64,000 bases of DNA from Streptomyces barkulensis (GCF_002843305.1 NZ_PGSG01000090.1:62001-126000), one strand, 5' to 3'; shown: positions 1 through 8,710, counted from the stretch's first letter. Translations and numbers: made by a program. The notes: generated from the letters alone by a model not told the origin.

Positions 1-149
1 CCTTCGCCCTGTCCAACCGGCTCGGCCAGCCGCTGCTGCACACCGAGCACTTCCGGCTGGCCGACGGCGCGGAGGTTCCCGGCGGGCCGCTGCGCGACCT
101 CTTCGAGGGGCTGGTGGGGACGGCCGGGGGCGCGAGGGGTCCGAGGTGA
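1..149 (+). CDS. mshB: MshB C-terminal fragment (mycothiol biosynthesis deacetylase), 5' truncated
   Basis: The window opens inside a gene. The last 48 residues read in the frame that starts at base 3 and stop at TGA 147-149. They include FALSNRLGQPLLHTEHFRL, which I recognise as the C-terminal end of actinobacterial MshB. That zinc enzyme deacetylates GlcNAc-inositol in the second step of mycothiol synthesis in the cytoplasm. The catalytic AHPDDE region lies outside the window. The next gene starts at GTG 146 and overlaps this stop, so the two are probably translationally coupled. The identity rests on a short C-terminal stretch and on synteny, since mshB is followed by a small membrane protein in actinobacteria. 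Confidence 0.75.
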   Translation, partial: FALSNRLGQPLLHTEHFRLADGAEVPGGPLRDLFEGLVGTAGGARGPR

Positions 150-538
150 GGGCGCGCGGGGCGCGGATCGCCGCGTACGCCGCGCTGGCCGTGCTGGGCG
201 GTGCGGTGGCCGTCGCGGGCTCCCTCGTCCAGGCCGGCTGGTTCCCGCTGGGGCTGCTGCTGGCGCTCGGCGGGTCCGTCGCGCTGTTCCACGGCGGCGC
301 GCGGCTGACGGGCACGAGGGTCGGAGCGGCGGCTCCGGCGGCCGGCTGGACGCTGGTGGTGCTGCTGCTGACCGCATCGCGCCCCGAGGGCGACTTCCTG
401 TTCGGCACCGGGACGGGCACCTACCTCTTCCTGCTGGGCGGGATGTTCGCCGCCGTGATCTGCGCCACGGTCACGCCCGCCGGGCAGCTTCCGCCCGCGG
501 GGACCACGGGCCCCGCGGATCTCGTGAAAGGACGGTGA
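146..538 (+). CDS. DUF6113-family small integral membrane protein
   Basis: This is a 130-residue hydrophobic protein with four predicted membrane segments at about residues 9-29, 33-51, 61-77 and 91-111, plus a short polar tail. GTG 146 overlaps the mshB stop in a GTGA arrangement, which supports this start. I recognise it as the small membrane protein that follows mshB in Streptomyces (DUF6113). No catalytic motif is visible and its function is unknown. Coupling to mshB hints at a role near mycothiol synthesis or simply shared expression. Its TGA stop overlaps an in-frame GTG at 535 of the next reading frame. Confidence 0.8.
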   Translation: MRARGARIAAYAALAVLGGAVAVAGSLVQAGWFPLGLLLALGGSVALFHGGARLTGTRVGAAAPAAGWTLVVLLLTASRPEGDFLFGTGTGTYLFLLGGMFAAVICATVTPAGQLPPAGTTGPADLVKGR

Positions 539-686
539 AACGGCCGGAGGCGACCGGCCTCCGGTCGACAACCGGCCCCCGGTTGGCCGAGAATCCGCGC
601 GGCGACATGCCGGCGCGGCATCCGCACACACGGTCCGCCGGGGCGGTGATTCGGCACTCCCGGGGCCCCGGTCGGCGGCCCCCCAG

Positions 687-692
687 TAAGGT
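687..692 (+). promoter_or_regulatory. Probable -10 element (TAAGGT) for the gene at 769
   Basis: TAAGGT in a GC-rich context is a common Streptomyces vegetative -10 hexamer. It would start transcription near base 699 and leave a leader of about 70 bases before the TTG start at 769. I see no convincing -35. Its position argues that translation begins at 769 and not at GTG 535, which lies upstream of this promoter. Confidence 0.4.
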
Positions 693-768
693 GGTGCGCG
701 CCGGCGAGCCGCTCGTGCGAGCCGATCGGAACCATGACGGGCGGCGAATCCAACCGGGAGATCCTGCA

Positions 769-2856
769 TTGAGCCGTGAAACTGACAGTTCGTCCTCCGG
801 GCCCCAGGCGCGGGGCGGTGCCCCCCACCCGCCGGGGAGCGAGCCGTACCCCGCGCCGGCGGGCGAGCCCACCGCGCAGCCGGGCGAGCCGAAGACCGAG
901 ACCACGCTGACCACCCGTATCCGGATCAACATCCCGGGTTCCCGCCCCATCCCGCCCGTCGTCGTGCGCAAGCCCGTCGGCGAGGCCGGTGGTGAGAGCG
1001 GCGAGGAGGCCGGCGGTGAGACGTCCGGCGCCGACGGGAGCACGGCGGGGCCTGGAGGTCCGTCGGGCGCCCCGGGCGGCGCGGCGCCGTTCACGGCGGG
1101 TACGCCGGGGCCGAACGGGGCGCCCGGGAAGCCGGGTTCGCCCGGTCCCGGGGGTTCCTCGGCCAACGGCGGCGGAAAGCCGACCAGTTCGTGGTTCGCC
1201 CCGCGCAAGTCCCCGCCCGGCGGCGCGCAGGGCGACCCCGCCGGCGCGAACGGCGGCGCGCCCGCCCCGGGGGCCGCGGCCCCCGCGGGACCGCCGCGGC
1301 AGCGCACCGACACCCCGCCCCACGGCTTCTCGGCCGACCGGGCGGACACCGGACCGATCGGAGTCCGCCCGGTCGGCACACCGCCGCCCGGACCGGAGGG
1401 CACCGGGCCGCACGGCTTCCCCGCCGCGCCGCCGCCGGCCCGGGGCGAGGGCCCCAACGGGCCGACCACCGGACCGGCCACCGGCGGAATGCCGTTGCTG
1501 CCGCCGGGGTTCCGGCAGCAGGGCGGCGCCGTGCCGCCGCCCGGTCCGGGCGACACCGGGCCGCAGCCCACCGTGTCCGCGGCCCCCGGCCCCTTCGCGG
1601 CCCCGTCCCCCGGCCCCGGCCCCGGCGCGGCTCCGGCCCCCGGCCCCGCCACCGCGCCCGAGCCGCCGCGCACCGGCGGACCGGCGCTCGACCTCGGCGG
1701 TCCCGCCGGCGGACCCGGCTTCCCGGCGGACCCGGCGGCGGCCCCCGGTCCCTCCGAGGCCCCGGGCCCCGGCCCCGCCGGCGACAGGGCCTTCGGCGAC
1801 ACCCTGGTCAGCGGCATCCCGCGGGTGCCCGCGGCCGACGACGACGGTCGGCCCGCCCCCTCGGCGGACGACCACGACTCCCGGCCGCCCGCGCCGGCTC
1901 CCGCCAAGCGGGGCCGCTCCAAGCTGGTCCTGCTCGGCGTCGCCACCTTCGGCGTGCTCGGCGTCGCGTACGGCGCCGGCCTGCTGCTGGACCACGCCGA
2001 CGTCCCCAACGGCACCACCGTGCTCGGTGTGGACATCGGCGGCACGGACAAGGACGAGGCGATGAACAAGCTCGACGCCGTTCTCGGCGAGCGGGCCCGT
2101 ATGCCCCTGGTCCTGGAGGTGGAGGGCGAGCAGAAGACGCTCAAGCCGAGCGTCGCGGGCCTGTCGCTGGACACCGAGAACACCGTGCGGGGCGCCTCGG
2201 GGCGGGACTACAACCCCGTCTCCGTGATCGGATCGCTCCTCGGCGGCGCCCGGCAGGCCGAGCCGGTCTTCAAGGTCGACGAGGAGAAGCTCACGGCGGC
2301 GCTGAAGGACCTCGCCGGATCGTCCGGCGGCGCGCCGCGGAACGGAATGGTGAAGTTCGCCGACGGCAAGGCCGTCGGCGTCCCCGGCAAGCCGTACAAG
2401 CAGGTCGACGCCGACAAGGGCGCCGGCGTGCTGGAGGACGCCTACCGGACGCAGGTGGCCACCGGGAGGAGTGAGGCGGTCGAGCTGCCGGTCGCCCTCA
2501 CCCAGCCCTCGGTCGACCAGGAGGAGATCGACCGGGCGATCCGGGAGTTCGGCGAGCCGGCGATGTCCGGGCTGGCCACGGTGAGGGCGGGCGACAGGTC
2601 GATCCCGTTCAGCCCCACCGGGTCGCTGCCGAAGTTCCTGTCCATGAAACCGGTGAACGGCAAGCTCGTGGACACCTACGACCTCAAGGTGCTCAAGGAG
2701 CTGTACGGCAGCACCTTCGACGGCATCCTGGTCACCCGCGGCAACGGGACCAAGACGCCGGTCACCCCCCAGGACGTCGCCGGCGCGCTGCGCGAGGCGC
2801 TCCGCGAGACGGACCCGGCCAAGCGGGTCGGCGTCATCGAGCTCGACCCGCAGTAG
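769..2856 (+). CDS. Membrane-anchored protein with Pro/Gly-rich N-terminus and PG_binding_4-type (YoaR-like) extracellular region
   Basis: This 695-residue protein has three parts: a very long Pro/Gly/Ala-rich cytoplasmic region (residues 1 to about 380), one membrane segment (about 385-407) and an extracytoplasmic region of about 290 residues. The last part resembles the PG_binding_4 domain found in VanW/YoaR-like and L,D-transpeptidase proteins. I see no catalytic Cys-His or VanW core, so it is probably a wall-binding or structural protein. I chose TTG 769 because GGGAG at 757-761 sits seven bases upstream and the protein then begins MSRETD, familiar in this family. The frame is open back to GTG 535, which overlaps the previous stop, so a 773-residue form is possible but lacks a ribosome binding site. 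A strong hairpin terminator follows. Confidence 0.7.
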   Translation: MSRETDSSSSGPQARGGAPHPPGSEPYPAPAGEPTAQPGEPKTETTLTTRIRINIPGSRPIPPVVVRKPVGEAGGESGEEAGGETSGADGSTAGPGGPSGAPGGAAPFTAGTPGPNGAPGKPGSPGPGGSSANGGGKPTSSWFAPRKSPPGGAQGDPAGANGGAPAPGAAAPAGPPRQRTDTPPHGFSADRADTGPIGVRPVGTPPPGPEGTGPHGFPAAPPPARGEGPNGPTTGPATGGMPLLPPGFRQQGGAVPPPGPGDTGPQPTVSAAPGPFAAPSPGPGPGAAPAPGPATAPEPPRTGGPALDLGGPAGGPGFPADPAAAPGPSEAPGPGPAGDRAFGDTLVSGIPRVPAADDDGRPAPSADDHDSRPPAPAPAKRGRSKLVLLGVATFGVLGVAYGAGLLLDHADVPNGTTVLGVDIGGTDKDEAMNKLDAVLGERARMPLVLEVEGEQKTLKPSVAGLSLDTENTVRGASGRDYNPVSVIGSLLGGARQAEPVFKVDEEKLTAALKDLAGSSGGAPRNGMVKFADGKAVGVPGKPYKQVDADKGAGVLEDAYRTQVATGRSEAVELPVALTQPSVDQEEIDRAIREFGEPAMSGLATVRAGDRSIPFSPTGSLPKFLSMKPVNGKLVDTYDLKVLKELYGSTFDGILVTRGNGTKTPVTPQDVAGALREALRETDPAKRVGVIELDPQ

Positions 2857-2867
2857 CGGGCGGGCCC

Positions 2868-2904
2868 GCCTCCGGCCGGCGCCGCAGTCGCGCCGGCCGG
2901 AGGC
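2868..2904 (+). terminator. Intrinsic terminator hairpin, 15-bp perfect stem
   Basis: Arms at 2868-2882 and 2890-2904 pair perfectly around a seven-base loop, twelve bases after the stop of the preceding gene. There is no U-tract, as usual in Streptomyces. It lies between convergent genes and may act in both directions. Confidence 0.8.
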
Positions 2905-2918
2905 GCCCCCACGCCGTG

Positions 2919-2944
2919 TTGTCGGGGTTGTCGGGGTTGTCGGG
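2919..2944. repeat. Three tandem copies of a 9-bp unit (TTGTCGGGG)
   Basis: Two full copies and one eight-base copy lie at 2919-2927, 2928-2936 and 2937-2944, in the convergent intergenic region just past the terminator. No function is evident. Confidence 0.85.
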
Positions 2945-3057
2945 CCTGGGCGCAGCACGCTGTGCTCCCGGCCCCGCCCTCTCCGCCCTGCCGTCGCACG
3001 CACCTGGCGCCGCCCCGCGCGCCCTGCGGGCGCACGGCGCCGCTTTCACGACACGCC

Positions 3058-3927
3058 CTAGTTGAGCCGGGAGCGGGCCGCCCGCGCCTCGTGGCGCACG
3101 ACGGTCGCGGCGTTGGGCTCCATCGTGGCGACCATGCCGGCGTACTCCTCCAGCTCCCGCGCGCCGCCGGTGAAGTCGCCCCGCTCCACCAGCAGCCGTG
3201 CCCGCTCGTAGCGCAGCCGGGCCGGGTGGTGCGGCAGCAGCAGGGACAGCTCCACCGCCCACAGCTGGACGTCGGTGTGCTCGGGGCGGGCCGCCGCCCA
3301 CGCGCGGATGTTGTTCAGCACCCGCAGCACGATCTCCACGGGGCCGGCCGGCTGGAGCATCGCCTCCGACAGCGGCGTTCCCGCCGTTCCCGCCACCAGC
3401 AGTTCGACGTCCTGCCCGGTCAGCGGCAGACCGCCCGCGAAGGGGTCGGCGAGGACGTGCTCGCCGCGGGGGTCGCCGAAGCCGACCACGAAGTGCCCGG
3501 GCAGGGCGACCCCGTACACCGGCGCGCCCGCCCGGCGCGCGACCTCCAGCCACACCACCGACAGCAGGATCGGCAGCCCGCGCCGCCGCCTGAGCACCTC
3601 GTTCAGCAGTGAGGACTCCAGCCGGCGGTAGTCGGCGGGCGTGCCGTGGAAGCCGTGGCGCCCGCCGAGCAGTTCGGCCAGGGCGTGTGCCCACTGCGCG
3701 GGGGTGTGCGAGGGCGCGTACGGCAGCAGGCCCGTCAGCCGGTCCAGTTCGATCTGGGCGGCGTCGACGAGGCCGTCCACACCCTTGCCGCCCTCCGCTC
3801 GTACGGCGGGATCGGCCTCGGCGCCGATCAGCAGGCACAGCAGTGCCAGATCGGGCCGCTCGGCCCGCGCCGCCCGTGCGAAGCGCTCCCGCACCGAGTC
3901 GGCTCCCGCGATGTCCGGACTGTCCAC
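3058..3927 (-). CDS. SirB1-family / transglutaminase-like protein
   Basis: This 289-residue protein carries the SirB1 N-terminal/Transglut_core2 signature: LLNEVLRRRRGLPILLS followed by a GHFVV segment and a DPFAGG segment. It ends in a tetratricopeptide-like tail. The family is widespread and has a papain-like fold, but its substrate is not established. ATG 3927 is 18 bases downstream of the stop of the acetyltransferase gene at 3946-4965, so the two form a likely operon transcribed leftward. The 3' end faces the strong terminator at 2868-2904. Confidence 0.8.
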   Translation of the reverse strand: MDSPDIAGADSVRERFARAARAERPDLALLCLLIGAEADPAVRAEGGKGVDGLVDAAQIELDRLTGLLPYAPSHTPAQWAHALAELLGGRHGFHGTPADYRRLESSLLNEVLRRRRGLPILLSVVWLEVARRAGAPVYGVALPGHFVVGFGDPRGEHVLADPFAGGLPLTGQDVELLVAGTAGTPLSEAMLQPAGPVEIVLRVLNNIRAWAAARPEHTDVQLWAVELSLLLPHHPARLRYERARLLVERGDFTGGARELEEYAGMVATMEPNAATVVRHEARAARSRLN

Positions 3928-3945
3928 AGGCCCTCCCTGCCCGGC

Positions 3946-4965
3946 TCAGCCGTGCGGCGCCCGGCGGTAGTGGTAGGAGTGATGGTCGGTGAAGCCCATC
4001 CTGGCGTACATCGCCCGTGCGGCGGTGTTGTCCGGCTCAACCTGGAGGTACGCGGCCGAGGCGCCCTCCGCCAGCGCCGTGCGGGCCAGCTCTGCCATCA
4101 CCGCCGTGGCCAGCCCCTCGCGCCGCCGCTCGGGGGCGGTCTCGACGGCGGCGAATCCCGCCCACCGGCCGTCCACCACGCACCGTCCGATGGCCGCCGG
4201 CGCGCCCCGCGGGCCGTCTCCCGGCACGGTGGCGAACCATACCGACGGGCCGCCGGCCAGCACCTTCAGCGCGTCGCCGGCCGCTGCCCGGGCGCCGCGG
4301 CCGTAGGCGGACAGCCAGGCCGCGTCCGGTCGCCGCGACAGCCTCACCCGGCCGTCCGGCTCGCGGTCGGCCAGCGGCGCGAGCGCCCCGGTGCACAAGA
4401 CCGCGAACCGTTCGGCCGTCCAGCCGCGCCGCTCCAGCTCGGCGGCCAGCAGCTCGTCGGCCCCGGCGGCGCCCGTGGCGATCCGGACCAGCGCGGGCAG
4501 CCCGCGCTCGCCGTACCAGCGCACGGCCTCGGCCAGGGCCGCGTCCAGGTCCGTGCCGGGGTCGCCCAGGGGGAGGACGGAGTTGGCGCGGCCGGTGAAG
4601 CCGCCGGAGGCCCGCAGTAGCCACTCGCCCAGGCGGGCGGTCTCCACCGCGGGCCAGCCGCGTGCCGCCGCCTCCGCCAGCTCCCGCACCCCCGCCGCCG
4701 GGCCGCGGCGGCGGGCGGGTTCGGCGGGCACGGTCTTCCCCGCGACCAGGGCCGACTCCTCGATCACCACGCTCTGCCCGCCACGCCGTGTGATGGAGAG
4801 CACACCGTCCTTCCAGGATGTGAGAACGCCGACCGTGTCGGTGAAGGCGGCACCGGTGTCCGCGGAACCGGTCAGACTACGCACAGAGACACGTTTCCCC
4901 ACGTCGTCGGCGCTGATGCGAAGCTCGAGTCGTCCGCCCACGGTGAACTCCACGGTCGTTGTCAC
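3946..4965 (-). CDS. GNAT-family N-acetyltransferase with N-terminal accessory domain
   Basis: This 339-residue protein begins with a beta-rich region of about 85 residues (GKRVSVRSLTG and following), then a variable region, then a GNAT domain. Motif A is visible near residues 270-290 as RRREGLATAVMAELA, followed by LQVEPDNTAARAMYARMGF, which is motif B and typical of amino-group acetyltransferases using acetyl-CoA. The substrate is unknown. It is divergent from fdxA with a 132-bp gap and is the first gene of a two-gene leftward operon with the SirB1-like gene. ATG 4965 is preceded by AGGAGG on the minus strand. Confidence 0.8.
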   Translation of the reverse strand: MTTTVEFTVGGRLELRISADDVGKRVSVRSLTGSADTGAAFTDTVGVLTSWKDGVLSITRRGGQSVVIEESALVAGKTVPAEPARRRGPAAGVRELAEAAARGWPAVETARLGEWLLRASGGFTGRANSVLPLGDPGTDLDAALAEAVRWYGERGLPALVRIATGAAGADELLAAELERRGWTAERFAVLCTGALAPLADREPDGRVRLSRRPDAAWLSAYGRGARAAAGDALKVLAGGPSVWFATVPGDGPRGAPAAIGRCVVDGRWAGFAAVETAPERRREGLATAVMAELARTALAEGASAAYLQVEPDNTAARAMYARMGFTDHHSYHYRRAPHG

Positions 4966-5097
4966 CCCTCCTGTTCGTCTCCTGCCCGGGAACGGAGATA
5001 CTAGAGGCGGGCATCGACGACGCCGCGCTCCCGCGCGCCACGCGGCTCAGCCACAACCGGACCGGCTGCCCGCGCCCTACCGAGGAGGAACGACAGC

Positions 5098-5424
5098 GTG
5101 ACCTACGTCATCGCGGAGCCTTGTGTGGACCTGAAGGACAAGGCATGCATCGAGGAGTGCCCCGTCGACTGCATCTACGAGGGCCAGCGGTCCTTGTACA
5201 TCCACCCGGACGAATGCGTCGACTGCGGGGCCTGTGAGCCGGTCTGCCCGGTGGAGGCGATCTTCTACGAGGACGACGTCCCGGAGGAGTGGAAGGACTA
5301 CTACAAGGCCAACGTGGAGTTCTTCGACGAGCTGGGCTCGCCCGGCGGCGCCAGCAAGCTCGGCCTGATCGAGCGCGACCACCCCTTCGTCGCCGCGCTC
5401 CCGCCGCAGAGCCACGACGAGTGA
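5098..5424 (+). CDS. fdxA: Seven-iron ferredoxin (3Fe-4S/4Fe-4S)
   Basis: This 108-residue soluble electron carrier has the classic 7Fe pattern. Cys9, Cys17, Cys21 and Cys50 are placed as in families where three of them hold the 3Fe cluster. Cys25, Cys40, Cys43 and Cys46 fit the 4Fe cluster. The length matches actinobacterial FdxA/FdxC. GTG 5098 has a strong GAGGAGGAAC ribosome binding site nearby. The order fdxA-dapC matches M. tuberculosis fdxC-dapC. A U-tract terminator follows, so fdxA and dapC are probably separate transcripts. The partner reductase or P450 is not in the window. Confidence 0.95.
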   Translation: MTYVIAEPCVDLKDKACIEECPVDCIYEGQRSLYIHPDECVDCGACEPVCPVEAIFYEDDVPEEWKDYYKANVEFFDELGSPGGASKLGLIERDHPFVAALPPQSHDE

Positions 5425-5447
5425 CCCCGCGCCACCCGCAGCACTGA

Positions 5448-5489
5448 CCCCGGTCCCGTACGGCCCCGCCGTGCGGGACCGGGGCTTTT
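5448..5489 (+). terminator. Intrinsic terminator with U-tract
   Basis: Eleven-base arms at 5448-5458 and 5474-5484 pair perfectly around a 15-base loop and are followed by CTTTT. This is one of the few canonical rho-independent terminators here. It separates fdxA from dapC, with the dapC ribosome binding site just downstream. Confidence 0.85.
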
Positions 5490-5511
5490 CCAGGAAAGAG
5501 AGCGAAGCCAA

Positions 5512-6633
5512 GTGCCACCCCTGTCCTCACGCCTGCCGGTCTTCCCGTGGGACCGGCTGGAGCCGTACAAGAAGACCGCGGCCGAACACCCCGACGGCAT
5601 CGTGGACCTGTCCGTGGGCACCCCCGTCGACCCGGTGCCCGAGGTGGTCCGCCGGGCGCTGGCCGGGGCCGCCGACAGCCCCGGCTACCCGACGGTCTGG
5701 GGCACGGCCGAGCTGCGGGACGCGATCGTCGGCTGGAGCGAGCGGCGGCTGGGCGCCCGGGGACTGGCGCACACCCACGTCCTGCCGGTCGTCGGCTCCA
5801 AGGAGCTGGTGGCCTGGCTGCCGGTCCAGCTCGGTCTCGGAGGCGGCGCCGGCGGGGACGCGGGCGGGGACAGGGTGGCGTACCCGCGGCTGGCGTACCC
5901 GACGTACGAGGTGGGGGCGCGGCTGGCGGGTGCCGAGCCGGTCGCCTACGACCGGTCGCCGCGCGAGCTGGACCCGGAGGGCCTGCGGCTGCTGTGGCTG
6001 AACTCCCCCTCCAACCCCACCGGCCGGGTGCTGCCCAAGGAGGAGCTGAGGGCCACCGTCGCCTGGGCGCGCGAGCACGGGGTGCTGGTCTTCAGCGACG
6101 AGTGCTACCTGGAGCTGGGCTGGGAGGCCGAACCGGTCTCCGTCCTCCACCCGGACGTCTGCGGCGGCAGCCACGAGGGCATCGTCGCCGTCCACTCGCT
6201 GTCCAAGCGCTCCAACCTGGCCGGCTACCGGGCGGCGTTCCTGGTCGGGGACGAGGCGATCCTGGAGGAGCTGCTGCGGGTGCGCAAGCACGGCGGGATG
6301 ATGGTGCCCGCCCCGGTGCAGGCCGCCACGGTGGCGGCGCTCGGCGACGACGCGCACGTGGCCGAACAGCGCGAGCGCTACGCGGCACGGCGCGCGGCGC
6401 TGCGCACGGCGCTTCGGGCGAGCGGTTTCCGGATCGAGCACAGCGAGGCGTCGCTGTACCTGTGGGCGACGCGCGACGAGCCCTGCTGGGACACGGTCGG
6501 GGAGCTGGCCCGGCGCGGCGTGCTGGTGGCGCCCGGCGACTTCTACGGCTCCGCGGGCGAGCGGTTCGTACGGGTCGCCTTCACGGCCACCGACGAGCGT
6601 GTCGGGGAGGCGGTGCGGCGCCTGACCGCGTGA
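5512..6633 (+). CDS. dapC: Succinyldiaminopimelate transaminase DapC
   Basis: This 373-residue fold-type I PLP aminotransferase makes N-succinyl-LL-diaminopimelate from N-succinyl-2-amino-6-ketopimelate, using glutamate, in lysine and peptidoglycan precursor synthesis. The sequence shows LSVGTPVDPVP near the N-terminus, NSPSNPTGRV, and HSLSKRSNLAGYR with Lys232 as the PLP lysine. GTG 5512 follows AGGAAAGAGAG. The N-terminal start LPVFPWDRLEPYK is typical of actinobacterial DapC. dapE lies 2 kb downstream, so two steps of the succinylase branch are encoded nearby. Confidence 0.93.
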   Translation: MPPLSSRLPVFPWDRLEPYKKTAAEHPDGIVDLSVGTPVDPVPEVVRRALAGAADSPGYPTVWGTAELRDAIVGWSERRLGARGLAHTHVLPVVGSKELVAWLPVQLGLGGGAGGDAGGDRVAYPRLAYPTYEVGARLAGAEPVAYDRSPRELDPEGLRLLWLNSPSNPTGRVLPKEELRATVAWAREHGVLVFSDECYLELGWEAEPVSVLHPDVCGGSHEGIVAVHSLSKRSNLAGYRAAFLVGDEAILEELLRVRKHGGMMVPAPVQAATVAALGDDAHVAEQRERYAARRAALRTALRASGFRIEHSEASLYLWATRDEPCWDTVGELARRGVLVAPGDFYGSAGERFVRVAFTATDERVGEAVRRLTA

Positions 6634-6650
6634 GGTGAGCGGGGAAGAGC

Positions 6651-6690
6651 GGGTGGGGCCCGGGGATCGCTCGATCCCCGGGCCCCACCC
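6651..6690. terminator. Bidirectional terminator, 19-bp perfect stem
   Basis: Arms 6651-6669 and 6672-6690 pair perfectly with a tiny loop. The hairpin sits between the convergent dapC gene and the secreted-protein gene at 6739 and probably serves both. Confidence 0.85.
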
Positions 6691-6738
6691 GTCCGCGGTG
6701 CGTGCGCCCGTCGGCGCCGGGCCGGCGCCGGAGCGGTG

Positions 6739-7260
6739 TCAGAGCAGCGGCAGGTTCTTGCCGACCGGCGGCAGCTTGCCGACCGCCGGCAGGCCGTCGG
6801 TCAGCGAGTCGGCCTTCACCCGCTTGCCGACGGCGGGCACCTTGCCCTTGGCGGACTTGACGGCCTTGCCGGCCTTGGTGGCCCTGCCCTTGCCGCCGGT
6901 GGCGGGCCCGGTGGTCTCACCGAGGAGGGAGCCGGCGGTCTCCACCGTGTCGTCGGCGGTCTTCTGCACGGCGGGGACGGCGGCCTTGCCCGCGGCTCCG
7001 ACGGTCCTGCCCGCGGCCGGCACGGTCTTCTTCACGGCCTTGCTGCCGGTGTCGGCCACCTGGCTGCCCGCCTTGCGCGAGGTGTCGTCGATGGTGTCGC
7101 CCAGGTTCGCGCCGTCCAGGTTGCTCACTCCGCCCAGGTTCTTGGCGGGCGGCAGGAGTTCGGCGGCGTTCGCGGAACCGGCCGCACCGACTGCGGAGGC
7201 GGCACCCGCTGCGACCAGCAGCGCGGTCCGTGCGATCCGGCGCGAGAGGGGGAGGGACAT
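6739..7260 (-). CDS. Small secreted Lys/Gly/Val-rich protein with signal peptide
   Basis: This 173-residue protein begins MSLPLSRRIARTALLVAAG and has a clear Sec signal peptide ending near SANA-A. The mature part is low-complexity, with repeated VGK, KAV and AGK elements and no cysteine or catalytic motif. Homologues occur across Streptomyces and are often vaguely labelled ATP-binding protein, but I see no nucleotide-binding motif. ATG 7260 has AAGGAGCAAC upstream, which decides the start. The open frame extends to 7488 but that part is Pro/Arg-rich and lies before the ribosome binding site. The role may be at the cell surface; this is inference. Confidence 0.7.
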   Translation of the reverse strand: MSLPLSRRIARTALLVAAGAASAVGAAGSANAAELLPPAKNLGGVSNLDGANLGDTIDDTSRKAGSQVADTGSKAVKKTVPAAGRTVGAAGKAAVPAVQKTADDTVETAGSLLGETTGPATGGKGRATKAGKAVKSAKGKVPAVGKRVKADSLTDGLPAVGKLPPVGKNLPLL

Positions 7261-7611
7261 GTTGCTCCTTCGACGGAGAAGAGGCTTGCTGAGGTTTCCC
7301 GCGGGCCGTCGGGCCCGGAGGGCGTCGTTGCGCATCCGGCCGGGGCGGCGCCCCCCGGACGCTGTGCCTATCGGGCCGGGAGGCCCGGAGGTTGCGGCCG
7401 TCCGGGTAAAGGATTGGCAATGCGCGGGTCGCTCCGGCGGTGGGGGAGGCGGGGGGCGGGGCCGCCCGCAGGGGGCTCCGGAAAGCACCGGATCCCGGTG
7501 CGGCCATGGGTTTTCCGCGATTTCGCCGGGCCGGGCCGGGGACCGCGCAGATGGCTTCCGGGGGCCTGGCCGCCGTGACGCACGATCCCCCGTTCGGGTG
7601 ACGGGGGGAGA
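7261..7611. other. Intergenic region upstream of the secreted-protein gene, no gene seen
   Basis: About 350 bases with no convincing coding sequence. The open frames here lack ribosome binding sites and have Pro/Arg-rich shadow composition. The region should hold the leftward promoter for the gene at 6739-7260, but I could not pick clear -35 and -10 hexamers. Confidence 0.5.
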
Positions 7612-7669
7612 CGCCGTGCGGTGACGCGGCCGATGCCCCTCGGCCCCGGCGCCGCGTCACCGCACGGCG
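7612..7669 (-). terminator. Terminator hairpin, 19-bp perfect stem with 20-base loop
   Basis: Arms 7612-7630 and 7651-7669 pair perfectly. The hairpin lies just downstream (leftward) of the gene at 7708-8634 and most likely ends its transcript. Confidence 0.75.
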
Positions 7670-7707
7670 GCCGGGGCGGGGCCGGCGTGGAGGCCGGGGG
7701 GTGGAGG

Positions 7708-8634
7708 TCAGCGCGAGGTGGCGATGACGACCTCGGTGCCCGCGCCGTCCCCGGCCGTGCGCCAGCCCTCGGCGGCTCGGCCGGCCTCCCAGACACGCTT
7801 CCCGTAGGAGACGCGCTCGATCCCGAGCTCCTGGGAGTGGGCCACGGCCCAGTGCGCCAGTTCCCAGCCGCGGCGGTCGGCCTCCGCCTCGCCGGCGCGC
7901 GCCGGGGTGTGGACGGGGACGGAGACCACCGGTCCGGGCGCGCTGCGCCCGGCGCCGCCGTCGAGGCCGGGGGCATCCGGCAGGACGTCCGCGCCGAACT
8001 CGCGTACCAGCCGCTCGCGCACCCGCACCGGGTCGCCGGCGGCCGTCTCCTTCGGAGCGGCCTTCGCGGGCACGCAGCTCAGGGCCGCGGCCCGGCGACC
8101 GGTCAGCGCGGCCGTCAGAAGCGCCGCTTGGGGCTCGTGCTTGGCGTAGGCGTCGGGGAAGCCGCTGCGCTGCACCCGCTGGGCGGCGACGGTCAGGGGA
8201 AGCCGGGAGTAGCCCGGGATCTCCACCAGATGCTCGTAGAACTTCCCGGCCGAGTACACCGGGTCCATGATCTGCTCCGCGGTCCCCCACCCCTGGGAGG
8301 GCCGCTGCTGGAAGAGACCGACGGAGTCGCGGTCGCCGTAGTCGATGTTGCGCAGCGCCGACTCCTGCATGGCCGTGGCCAGGGCGATGGTGACGGCCCG
8401 CTCGGGCAGCCCGCGGGCGGAGGCGACGGCCTGGATGGTCGAGGCGTTGGCGGCCTGCTGCGGTTCGATGACGTACGGCTCGCCGCCTGCCGCGGTCACG
8501 GTGCAGCGTGCCGGTCCGGACCCGCCGGGATCGTGGCGCACGAGGAGGTACCCGGCGAGTCCGAGCAGTACGACACACGCGGCGGCCAGGCGCAGCAGCC
8601 TGCCGCGGCGCGGAGTTGAAGCTCGCTCGGACAC
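7708..8634 (-). CDS. Membrane-anchored lysozyme-like (lytic transglycosylase-type) protein
   Basis: This 308-residue protein has a basic N-terminus, one membrane segment (about residues 12-32) and an extracytoplasmic region. The core ALATAMQESALRNIDYGDRDSVGLFQQRPSQGWG looks like a lysozyme-fold (SLT/transglycosylase-like) site. The Glu of QES is the candidate catalytic acid and GLFQQRP the substrate-cleft motif. Streptomyces copies are often mislabelled heavy metal transporter, but there is only one membrane segment. It is divergent from dapE. Wall remodelling is inferred from the fold and the location outside the membrane. Confidence 0.65.
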   Translation of the reverse strand: MSERASTPRRGRLLRLAAACVVLLGLAGYLLVRHDPGGSGPARCTVTAAGGEPYVIEPQQAANASTIQAVASARGLPERAVTIALATAMQESALRNIDYGDRDSVGLFQQRPSQGWGTAEQIMDPVYSAGKFYEHLVEIPGYSRLPLTVAAQRVQRSGFPDAYAKHEPQAALLTAALTGRRAAALSCVPAKAAPKETAAGDPVRVRERLVREFGADVLPDAPGLDGGAGRSAPGPVVSVPVHTPARAGEAEADRRGWELAHWAVAHSQELGIERVSYGKRVWEAGRAAEGWRTAGDGAGTEVVIATSR

Positions 8635-8704
8635 GCGACAAAGGTACCGGCCCCGCCGTGTCCGGGACCCGGACGTGACGCGGATCCCACGGAAGGACGC
8701 CAGG

Positions 8705-8710
8705 TAGGGT
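8705..8710 (+). promoter_or_regulatory. -10 element (TAGGGT) placing a leaderless start at dapE
   Basis: TAGGGT ends eight bases before ATG 8718, which puts the likely transcription start at or next to the A of the ATG. No ribosome binding site precedes the ATG, consistent with a leaderless mRNA. The -35 is weak. Confidence 0.5.

Noticed and set aside
535..768. N-terminal extension of the Pro/Gly-rich membrane protein from GTG 535
   Set aside because: It lacks a ribosome binding site, lies upstream of a TAAGGT promoter element and reads as Arg/Pro-rich shadow. TTG 769 has a proper GGGAG site.
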